From Mariprofundaceae bacterium (GTDB lineage Bacteria; Pseudomonadota; Zetaproteobacteria; Mariprofundales; Mariprofundaceae): a stretch of 5,491 nucleotides of DNA. The stretch lies in contig JAUZQR010000078.1 in NCBI GenBank assembly GCA_030950865.1, positions 1-5,491 of the forward strand, in the 5' to 3' direction. Position 1 is the first letter of the stretch, and each line of letters begins with the position of its first letter. The notes under the pieces were generated by a model. The model did not search any database, was not told where the DNA came from, and saw nothing but the letters and a program-made list of their open reading frames with translations. Position numbers and translations under genes: made by a program. This document shows, in pieces, positions 1 through 5,324 of the stretch.

Positions 1-8
1 AGTGAGGT

Positions 9-437
9 TTAGCTTTCAGCTTTTTCATCGTCGCTTTTAGGCGTTGGTTTTTTCACAGGTATTTTTCTTGTAGTGGACTTTTTAGCTGCGGGTTTGCGCG
101 GAGCACGCCGTGCTGCGGTCTTTTTAGCAACTTTTTCACTCAATGCTTTATCGCTTGGCCAATCACTCATAGGAAATGGTTTATCTTCTGTGTTGAAAGT
201 GAGGTAACTAAATACCTGATAGGCATAGGTTGAAATCTGTGCGCCAAAAGATAAAACTTTTTCATTTTTATTGCCTGTAATAAGTAGTGATAAAAATTGG
301 TATAATACAACCACTGCGAGCACAACCTCAGCTGCTGAGTAGAGGATGCTGAAAAAAATCATGAAAAGAAGGCGCTTCCAAACACTGCTGTTTTTGATGT
401 TGTTTTTTAGCTCATCTGTATTTGTTTGCTGATCCAT
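9..437 (-). CDS. DUF4389 family inner-membrane protein with a Lys/Ala/Pro-rich C-terminal tail
   Basis: This 142-residue protein has two parts. Residues 1-94 match my recollection of the DUF4389 family: a short polar N-terminus, a basic-aromatic WKR (20-22), a long hydrophobic stretch at about 23-54 (one long or two short membrane segments, with an internal E37), then TGNKNE (54-59) and LTFNTEDKPFPMSDWP (79-94), the family's usual closing motif. Family members are typically about 100 residues long and have no known function. Residues 95-142 are extra: a low-complexity tail rich in Lys, Arg, Ala, Pro and Thr, ending acidic (SDDEKAES), like histone H1 or AlgP-type tails. The start is well supported by AAGGAG (complement of 445-450) lying 7 nt before the ATG. 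The gene is divergent from the rlmL-like gene. What lies downstream is outside the window. The family call is from memory of the motif; the function is unknown. Confidence 0.85.
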   Translation of the reverse strand: MDQQTNTDELKNNIKNSSVWKRLLFMIFFSILYSAAEVVLAVVVLYQFLSLLITGNKNEKVLSFGAQISTYAYQVFSYLTFNTEDKPFPMSDWPSDKALSEKVAKKTAARRAPRKPAAKKSTTRKIPVKKPTPKSDDEKAES

Positions 438-511
438 AATTCAACTCCTTAGTATCACGAAATAAAAGTTTCATACTAAAGCAATCATAACCCTTATAAA
501 ATATTTGGCTA

Positions 512-583
512 TCATCCATTTAACTGATTTGTGTTTTGGATGAATTCTTCTATAAGAGTTGTAATGTTATTGTTTCCAAGCAT
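512..583 (-). CDS. Possible 23-codon small ORF or leader peptide upstream of the DUF4389 gene
   Basis: On the minus strand an ATG (581-583) is preceded by AAGAAGGA (591-598 complement), which leaves a 7-nt spacer after AAGGA. This is a textbook ribosome binding site. The frame runs 23 codons to a TGA at 512-514. The predicted peptide begins MLGNNNITTLIEEF and ends NQLNG. It is Asn-rich and has no obvious membrane segment and no run of one regulatory amino acid. It lies 74 bp upstream of the DUF4389 start and in the same direction, so it could be a small protein or an upstream ORF on that transcript. The frame stays open further upstream into the rlmL-like gene, but that part is antisense shadow. 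The ribosome binding site is seen; that the ORF is expressed is inference, and chance is a real alternative in an AT-rich spacer. Confidence 0.25.
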   Translation of the reverse strand: MLGNNNITTLIEEFIQNTNQLNG

Positions 584-612
584 TTTTATTTCCTTCTTGT
601 TTGCTGTTGTCT

Positions 613-618
613 TATAGT
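613..618 (+). promoter_or_regulatory. Candidate -10 element placed for a leaderless rlmL-like transcript
   Basis: TATAGT matches the sigma-70 -10 consensus at five of six bases and ends 6 bp before the ATG at 625. Transcription from it would begin at or next to the start codon. No Shine-Dalgarno sequence is visible before 625, which fits a leaderless message. However, no convincing -35 lies 16-18 bp upstream (the region reads TTTCCT/TTCCTT), and it is not an extended -10. A second weak option further upstream is TTGGAT (536-541) with TGTAAT (560-565) at an 18-bp spacing. Neither is strong. Confidence 0.2.
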
Positions 619-624
619 GCCCGA

Positions 625-1755
625 ATGAAACAACCTTACCAATTTTATGCTGTTGTCCTGCCTGGGCTGGAGCCATTAGCAACAAAAGAACTCGCATCAC
701 TTTCAGCACATGATATTCGCAGTGAGCAGGGCGGTGTTCGTTTTTCTGGCACACTGGATACATTGTATCGCGTAAGTTTAAGAGCGCGTTGTATCACGCG
801 GGTTCAAGTGCGTGTGGGCAAGTGTCATGCGATGGCTTTACCTGAATTGCAACATCATGTTGCCAACATGAGCTGGGAGCGTTTTATTCCCAAGGGAGCC
901 AGTGTTTCGGTGCAGGCAAGTGCTGAAAAATCTAAGCTCATGCATACGGACAAAACCGCCGAGTGTGTATTGGCTGGTATTAGAGATGCATTGGGTAAAC
1001 GCTTGGATAAAGAGGATGGTAGTAAGCAGCATGTATATGTGCATATAAAAAATAACCGCTGTGATATTCGCATTGATGCATCGGGGGAGCGCTTGGATAG
1101 GCGGGGTTACCGTTTGTCATCAGCCAAAGCCCCTATGCGTGAAACATTGGCTGCAGCAGTGTTGCAGTGGATGGATTGGAAAGCAGATGAAGCCTTGTTT
1201 GTGCCGATGTGTGGCTCTGGAACATTGGCAATTGAGGCTGCATTGATGGGGCGAAAGGTGGCTGCGAATATACAACATGAGTTTCCCTTTAAAGATTGGG
1301 ATATATTTAAAGCCAAAACTTGGCAGCGCGTATTAGAAAAAACAGAGGCTATGGCACAGCATGCTTTGCCGAGTAAAATTCAAGTATCTGATATGCATAC
1401 GGGCGCGGTGATGGCGAGCAAAGAAAATGCAGAGCGGGCTGGTGTTCTTGCTGATTTAAATGTGCAGCAACAAGATGTATGTACATTGAAACCAGCAAAA
1501 GATGGGGAGGCAGGACTTATATTGTGTAACCCTCCCTATGGCTTACGTATTGAGATGGACGGCGTGAAGTTTTATCGTGATTTGGGTCATGTGTTGCGTG
1601 ATTCTTTTATTGGCTGGCGTGTGGCTGTAATGTGTCCTGATTGGAAACATGAAAAGGCTTTATCATTGCCTGTTCGCCGCCGTTTACGTGTGAAACATGG
1701 TGGTTTGTGGCTGGATGTCTTGGATGTATCGACAAATGACGTGTGGAGCAAATAA
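625..1755 (+). CDS. rlmL: THUMP-domain class I SAM-dependent RNA methyltransferase, RlmL N-terminal-half type (predicted 23S rRNA m2G methyltransferase)
   Basis: This 376-residue enzyme is predicted to transfer a methyl group from S-adenosylmethionine to the N2 of a guanine in 23S rRNA; E. coli RlmL does this at G2445. An N-terminal ferredoxin-like/THUMP RNA-binding region (about 1-155) includes the family's LPGLEPLATKEL (near 10-21), EQGGVRFSG, and the GERLDRRGYR stretch (154-163). A Rossmann methyltransferase domain follows. It has MCGSGTLAIEAAL (195-207) as the SAM loop, D256 and D284 as likely adenosine/adenine-side acids, and NPPYG (302-306), the catalytic NPPY of amino-group methyltransferases. 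E. coli RlmL is a fusion with a second methyltransferase (RlmK) for m7G2069. That half is absent here, as in many other bacteria. The start is chosen at ATG 625 because homologues begin just before this conserved region. An in-frame TTG at 601 would add 8 residues, and neither start has a visible ribosome binding site. The exact target base is inferred. Confidence 0.88.
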   Translation: MKQPYQFYAVVLPGLEPLATKELASLSAHDIRSEQGGVRFSGTLDTLYRVSLRARCITRVQVRVGKCHAMALPELQHHVANMSWERFIPKGASVSVQASAEKSKLMHTDKTAECVLAGIRDALGKRLDKEDGSKQHVYVHIKNNRCDIRIDASGERLDRRGYRLSSAKAPMRETLAAAVLQWMDWKADEALFVPMCGSGTLAIEAALMGRKVAANIQHEFPFKDWDIFKAKTWQRVLEKTEAMAQHALPSKIQVSDMHTGAVMASKENAERAGVLADLNVQQQDVCTLKPAKDGEAGLILCNPPYGLRIEMDGVKFYRDLGHVLRDSFIGWRVAVMCPDWKHEKALSLPVRRRLRVKHGGLWLDVLDVSTNDVWSK

Positions 1756-1769
1756 ACTCGCTTTTTTGC
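1756..1769. other. 14-bp convergent gap between the rlmL-like gene and ilvA
   Basis: The stop codons of the two converging genes are separated by 14 bp. The stretch contains a six-T run at 1762-1767, but I can draw only a 3-bp stem before it (GAG at 1746-1748 with CTC at 1756-1758), which is too weak to call an intrinsic terminator. Transcripts of the two genes may overlap at their 3' ends. Confidence 0.5.
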
Positions 1770-3278
1770 TTACAAAAACAATTTTAAAGCTGGGTTTTTT
1801 GATTCGTTGACCCATGTACAACCTAGCGTAAGCAAAAAGCCTTCAAAGGCTTGTTGGTCGTGCTTGGGAACTTCCACACCGACCAACACACGACCAAAAG
1901 CAGCACCATGATTGCGATAGTGAAATAATGAGATATTCCAACGCCCTGCAATGCAGGTGAGAAAATCAAGTAGGGCGGCGGGGCGCTCTGGAAATTCAAA
2001 ACGATAAAGCTGTTCATTTTGAACTTCTGTAGATTTTCCTCCGACCATGTGCCGCATATGTAGTTTAGCGACTTCGTTATCCATTAAATCAATGACTGGA
2101 TATTGATGCTTTTCAAGCAAGGCTTGAATATCTTGGCGCTCTTGCTCGCATGCCACGGCAATGCCAACAAAGACGTAGGCTTGTTTACGGCTGGAAAGAC
2201 GATAGTTAAATTCAGTGATAGCCCGATCACCCAACAGCTTACAAAATGTTAGGAAACTACCTGCTTTTTCATCAATGGTGACAGCAAATAAAGCTTCGCG
2301 GCGCTCACCCATTTCAGCACGTTCAGCAACATGGCGTAAACGATCAAAGTTCATATTAGCACCGCTATTGATGCAGGTAATGACTTGCCCACGTAGCTCA
2401 TGTTCGCGCACGTATTTTTTCATGCCTGCAACAGCCAAAGCACCAGCAGGCTCAACGATGGAGCGATCTTCGTCGTAAATATCTTTAATGGCCGCACAAA
2501 TTTCATCGGTATCAACAAGGATAATGTCATCAACATAACGCTGAACCAAATCAAAGGTATGTGTGCCAACTTTCTTGACTGCTACACCATCAGCAAAAAT
2601 ACCGACTTGCTCCAAAGTAAGCAACTCGCCCGCCTTGATGGAATCGTGCATGGCAGCCGAATCAACGGGTTCGACACCGATAATGCGAGTCTTTGGCGTG
2701 ATTTGTTTCAAATAGGTGGCAATGCCAGCAATCAGACCGCCACCACCAATAGGCACGAAAATATAATCCAAATCAGATGGTGCTTGGCGCAAGATTTCGG
2801 CTGCAATGGTGCCTTGCCCAGCAATCACCAAAGGGTCGTCATAGGGGTGAATGTAAGTCATGCCTGTTTGTTCGCACAATTCACTGGCATGGGTGCTGGC
2901 ATCAGAATAAGAGTCGCCAAAAAGAACCACGCTTGCCCCGTGTGATTCAACAGCTTTCACCTTGATTTCAGGGGTAGTGCGGGGCATGACAATCGTTGCC
3001 TTGATAGCGAGTTTCTTAGCAGAAAGTGCAACGCCTTGGGCATGGTTGCCTGCCGATGCACAAATCACACCATGTTGCCGCTCTGCATCACTTAAATGGG
3101 CAATTTTATTGTATGCACCACGCAGTTTGAATGAAAAAACAGGCTGTAAATCTTCACGTTTTATCAATACCTCATTGCTCAGGCGTGCAGAAAGCTTGGG
3201 AGCAAGCTCCAGCGGTGTTTCTTTGGCAACGTCATAGACACGTGCGTGTTCGATGGCTTCAAGGTAGAACTTCGGCAT
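1770..3278 (-). CDS. ilvA: Threonine ammonia-lyase, biosynthetic (threonine deaminase)
   Basis: This PLP enzyme converts L-threonine to 2-oxobutanoate and ammonia, the committed step to isoleucine, in the cytoplasm. From the ATG at 3278 it has 502 residues, close to the 514 of E. coli IlvA, and it aligns along its whole length. The catalytic fold-type II domain (1 to about 320) shows the PLP lysine K51 in SFKLRGAYN, SAGNHAQG (75-82) contacting substrate and cofactor, the glycine-rich phosphate loop GGGGL (178-182), EPAGALA (276-282) and SGANMNFD (305-312). Two ACT-like regulatory domains follow, about 328-400 and 422-495; the second includes FEFPERPAALLDFL and WNISLFHYRNHG. They predict feedback inhibition by isoleucine and relief by valine, as in E. 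coli. An in-frame TTG at 3326 would add 16 residues overlapping pabC. I prefer 3278 because homology begins there. The ribosome binding site is weak. The gene stands alone and diverges from pabC; no attenuator leader is visible. Confidence 0.97.
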   Translation of the reverse strand: MPKFYLEAIEHARVYDVAKETPLELAPKLSARLSNEVLIKREDLQPVFSFKLRGAYNKIAHLSDAERQHGVICASAGNHAQGVALSAKKLAIKATIVMPRTTPEIKVKAVESHGASVVLFGDSYSDASTHASELCEQTGMTYIHPYDDPLVIAGQGTIAAEILRQAPSDLDYIFVPIGGGGLIAGIATYLKQITPKTRIIGVEPVDSAAMHDSIKAGELLTLEQVGIFADGVAVKKVGTHTFDLVQRYVDDIILVDTDEICAAIKDIYDEDRSIVEPAGALAVAGMKKYVREHELRGQVITCINSGANMNFDRLRHVAERAEMGERREALFAVTIDEKAGSFLTFCKLLGDRAITEFNYRLSSRKQAYVFVGIAVACEQERQDIQALLEKHQYPVIDLMDNEVAKLHMRHMVGGKSTEVQNEQLYRFEFPERPAALLDFLTCIAGRWNISLFHYRNHGAAFGRVLVGVEVPKHDQQAFEGFLLTLGCTWVNESKNPALKLFL

Positions 3279-3293
3279 GGGCAATCTTCTACC
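3279..3293. promoter_or_regulatory. 15-bp head-to-head spacer between ilvA and pabC
   Basis: Only 15 bp separate the preferred start codons of ilvA (minus, 3276-3278) and pabC (plus, 3294-3296). It is too short for two independent promoters, so each gene's promoter must lie inside the 5' coding region of the other, or the promoters overlap. I looked for -35/-10 pairs on both strands across about 3200-3380 and found none that was convincing. If the alternative starts (TTG 3326 for ilvA, GTG 3246 for pabC) were used, the genes would overlap instead. Confidence 0.5.
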
Positions 3294-4094
3294 ATGAGAA
3301 TGAATGAAATCAAAATTGTTACGCAATTAGACCGTGGTTTGGCGTATGCTGAAGCATGTTTTGAGACATTTCGGGTGCTTGATGGTCATGTGTTTAAGCA
3401 AGCTGAACATCAGCAGCGTTTACAAGATGGCTTAGAAACTTATGGGTTAATATGTACAGGTAGCGCGTTGAAAAACTGGTTTGAACAGGCAATTTCTGAA
3501 GCATCTGCACAAGGCAATGATATGTTGGTTCGTATGACTGTATCAGCAGGTGCTGCGGATTGGGGTTTGTTGTTAAAGGATACCCAGCCATATGTTCAGG
3601 TGCAAATGATGCCATCTGTAGCGCGACAAGCTTTGCATTTGCAAACAGTGCTTTGGCCGTTTTCTTTGCGAGAAAAACGCGTGAAATATACGGCTGATTA
3701 TGCTGAGAGTTTGCGTGCTGTTGTGCAATGGAAGTTAGATAACCCTATGCAAGCATTGATTTGTTCGGATGCTGGTTATGTATTGAGTACGCTGACTGCG
3801 AATATTGCCATATACCGTCATGGGCAATGGTTTACGCCGCAAGGCTTGGGTATTTTGTCAGGTATTATGCGACAGTTTTTATTGGATTATGCTGTATTGG
3901 TTGAATCTATCTGCCCCAGTGCATGGCTGGATGATTGTGAGGCAATGATTTGTATGAATAGTGGCTTATTTGTACAGCCTGTGACATCAGTGAATGGTCG
4001 TGATTTGCATGTAAATCATCCTGCCATAGGGAAGCTTATTCATGCTTTTGAAGATACATTGGGTGTGCCAGCGATGGGAGTGATGGATGCGTAA
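3294..4094 (+). CDS. pabC: Class IV PLP-dependent aminotransferase-fold protein, probable 4-amino-4-deoxychorismate lyase
   Basis: PabC releases pyruvate from 4-amino-4-deoxychorismate to give p-aminobenzoate for folate synthesis. The 266-residue product (numbered here from ATG 3300, giving 264) has the family layout. DRGLAYAEACFETFRV (11-26) stands where DRG-x-x-YGDG-x-FET is usual, and HQQRL (37-41) carries the phosphate-binding Arg. K129 in RVKYTADYAES is the likely PLP lysine. GILSGIMRQFLL (184-195) corresponds to E. coli PabC NGIMRQF, and an MICMNSGLFVQPV segment (216-228) matches the E. coli MVICNALMPVMPV region. Oddly, S163 in GYVLSTLTANIA occupies the place of the Glu that contacts the PLP ring nitrogen in this fold. 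The name rests on this similarity plus the pabC-mltG-tmk order. A divergent D-amino-acid or branched-chain aminotransferase-like paralogue is the alternative. The start is ambiguous among GTG 3246, ATG 3294 and ATG 3300, and no clear ribosome binding site decides it. Confidence 0.82.
   Translation: MRMNEIKIVTQLDRGLAYAEACFETFRVLDGHVFKQAEHQQRLQDGLETYGLICTGSALKNWFEQAISEASAQGNDMLVRMTVSAGAADWGLLLKDTQPYVQVQMMPSVARQALHLQTVLWPFSLREKRVKYTADYAESLRAVVQWKLDNPMQALICSDAGYVLSTLTANIAIYRHGQWFTPQGLGILSGIMRQFLLDYAVLVESICPSAWLDDCEAMICMNSGLFVQPVTSVNGRDLHVNHPAIGKLIHAFEDTLGVPAMGVMDA
4076..4080 (+). promoter_or_regulatory. Ribosome binding site of mltG inside the 3' end of pabC
   Basis: GGGAG lies 6 nt before the mltG ATG at 4087 and within the last codons of pabC. 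It supports this start, which overlaps the pabC stop by 8 bp, over a downstream alternative. Confidence 0.7.
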
Positions 4095-5091
4095 CGGATT
4101 GAAAGTCCTTTTAGGCTTAAGCGCGCTTCTTTTATTCGCAATACTGTTGTTCGCATGGCAACAGCTTTATGCAAAACATTCAGTGAGCGAGGTGTCATTG
4201 GTGGTTTCTTCGGGTGAATCATCTTATGCCGTTGCCAGAGATTTAGAGAAAAAAGGTGTGATTGATTCGGCAAGATTGTTTCGTTTGGCGGCACGTTTGA
4301 ATGATAAGGCAACAAAAATTAAGGCTGGGGAATATGCCTTTTCAGGTGAAATGAGCATCATGGATGTGCTCGATAAATTGGTCGCTGGTGATGTGCAACT
4401 GCATCACATAACGATTCCAGAAGGGTTGCGAACACAGGAAGTATTGCGAATATTGGCAGAGCATACAAAAAGTTCACAGTCTGACTGGCAAGCTGTACTC
4501 AAGGTTGTTTTAAAGGGTGAGGAGCAAGAAGGGCGGTTATTACCAGAAACTTACACCTACACGAAACCGATTCGTCCAAAAGAGATGCTAAATAGTATGG
4601 TGGATGCTCAGCGTTTGATTTTAAAATCAATAAACCCCCAGTCAGAGAAAGAGCTACGTATTATGGCCTCAATTATTGAAAAAGAGACATCGTTGGATAA
4701 AGAGCGCCCACTTGTTTCAGCGGCGATTCATAATCGTTTGCGTTTGGGCATGCCTTTGCAAATGGACCCAACGGTTATTTATGGAATATGGAAGCGTGAT
4801 GGTGTTTTTTCGGGTAATATTCACCGACAGGATTTGAAAAGTGATACACCTTGGAATACCTATACGCGTAGAGGGCTTCCGCCAACGCCGATTTGTAATC
4901 CAGGCGCTGCAAGCTTGCGTGCAGCTGCGAACCCTGCGGATGTAAGTTATGTGTATTTTGTTGCTGATGGTAGTGGAGGGCATGCTTTTGCATCGACATT
5001 GGAAGAGCATCAAGCCAATGTGAAAAAATGGGTGCGATTGGAGCGGAAAGGTTTGCAGCGGAAACAATCACAACGGAAACATAGCAAATGA
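4087..5091 (+). CDS. mltG: Endolytic murein transglycosylase (YceG-like)
   Basis: MltG is an inner-membrane enzyme that cuts nascent glycan strands of peptidoglycan, leaving a 1,6-anhydro-MurNAc end, and is thought to terminate chain elongation. The 334-residue protein (E. coli has 340) begins with a short basic N-terminus and a membrane anchor at about 5-24, followed by a periplasmic LysM-like region (about 33-105, including SSGESSYAVARDLEKKGVI and IKAGEYAF). The catalytic YceG domain contains EGRLLPETYTY (148-158), MASIIEKET (193-201) with E198 as the probable catalytic Glu, LQMDPTVIYG (224-233), NTYTRRGLPPTPICNPG (257-273) and YFVADGSGGHAF (290-301). The last 17 residues form a basic Arg-Lys/Gln tail with a 15-bp period in the DNA. 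Its start overlaps the pabC stop by 8 bp, and its stop overlaps the next gene by 4 bp, so it is translated within one operon. Confidence 0.96.
   Translation: MRNGLKVLLGLSALLLFAILLFAWQQLYAKHSVSEVSLVVSSGESSYAVARDLEKKGVIDSARLFRLAARLNDKATKIKAGEYAFSGEMSIMDVLDKLVAGDVQLHHITIPEGLRTQEVLRILAEHTKSSQSDWQAVLKVVLKGEEQEGRLLPETYTYTKPIRPKEMLNSMVDAQRLILKSINPQSEKELRIMASIIEKETSLDKERPLVSAAIHNRLRLGMPLQMDPTVIYGIWKRDGVFSGNIHRQDLKSDTPWNTYTRRGLPPTPICNPGAASLRAAANPADVSYVYFVADGSGGHAFASTLEEHQANVKKWVRLERKGLQRKQSQRKHSK
5044..5088 (+). repeat. Three imperfect 15-bp direct repeats at the 3' end of mltG
   Basis: CGGAAA recurs at 5044, 5059 and 5074, exactly 15 bp apart. The second and third copies share CGGAAAC. In protein this gives an Arg-Lys pair every five residues (RKGLQ, RKQSQ, RKHSK). 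The spacing suggests local tandem duplication followed by drift, although three short units could arise by chance. GGAAA of the third unit also sits 8 nt before the next ATG and may act as its ribosome binding site. Confidence 0.45.
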
Positions 5092-5324
5092 AAAGCTCAG
5101 ATGTTTGGGTGATTGAGTTGGATGTGCCACCGAGTAGGGCATTGATGTTGCAAGCTTGGTTGTTGGGAGAAGATGGTCTGGGAGTGATTCGTTGCCTTGA
5201 TACTGAAAAAAGAAAGCAGCAATTTTGGACAACAGTATGCCAGAAAGAAGAAGCGTATGATTGGTTAAAGAGTCTACCAGAAACATTTGAAATTACGGAC
5301 GAATGGCTATGGAGGGGAGCATGA
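5088..5324 (+). CDS. Small DUF4911-like protein between mltG and tmk
   Basis: This 78-residue soluble protein has no signal peptide, membrane segment or cysteine pair that suggests a metal site. It has a beta-alpha-beta-like pattern: VWVIELDVPPSR (strand, then helix start), LMLQAWLLGEDGLGVIRCLD (helix, then strand), FWTTVCQ (strand), and EEAYDWLKSLP (helix). The helix followed by a DGLGVIRCLDTE turn resembles my recollection of the DUF4911 family, a short domain of unknown function in proteobacteria and other groups. That match is tentative. The coding call is well supported by context: its ATG overlaps the mltG stop (ATGA, 5088-5091), its TGA overlaps the tmk ATG in the same way, and the reading frame fills the space exactly. 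The ribosome binding site is weak (GGAAA, 8 nt upstream), so translation probably depends on ribosomes finishing mltG. I cannot assign a function. Confidence 0.8.
   Translation: MKSSDVWVIELDVPPSRALMLQAWLLGEDGLGVIRCLDTEKRKQQFWTTVCQKEEAYDWLKSLPETFEITDEWLWRGA
5311..5320 (+). promoter_or_regulatory. Strong ribosome binding site for tmk inside the end of the small upstream gene
   Basis: GGAGGGGAGC directly precedes the ATG at 5321. GGAGG with a 5-nt spacer to 5321 favours that codon over the in-frame ATG at 5330, three codons later. This is the strongest ribosome binding site among the pabC-tmk genes, so tmk may be translated more efficiently than its neighbours. Confidence 0.65.

Noticed and set aside
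512..763. Full 83-codon minus-strand frame ending at 512
   Set aside because: The upstream 60 codons are antisense to the conserved N-terminus of the rlmL-like gene. Only the last 23 codons have their own ribosome binding site, and they are listed separately at low confidence.
1740..1800. Possible bidirectional terminator between the rlmL-like gene and ilvA
   Set aside because: T-runs are present at 1762-1767 and 1795-1800, but no stem longer than about 3 bp could be drawn next to them.
2400..2945. 181-codon open frame on the plus strand
   Set aside because: It lies wholly antisense to ilvA, whose protein matches threonine deaminase along its full length. The frame shows no recognisable domain.
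3193..3208. Perfect 6-bp inverted repeat AGCTTG-GGAG-CAAGCT
   Set aside because: It falls inside ilvA codons for conserved residues (around APKLSARL) and has no T-run or second copy nearby, so chance is the simplest explanation.
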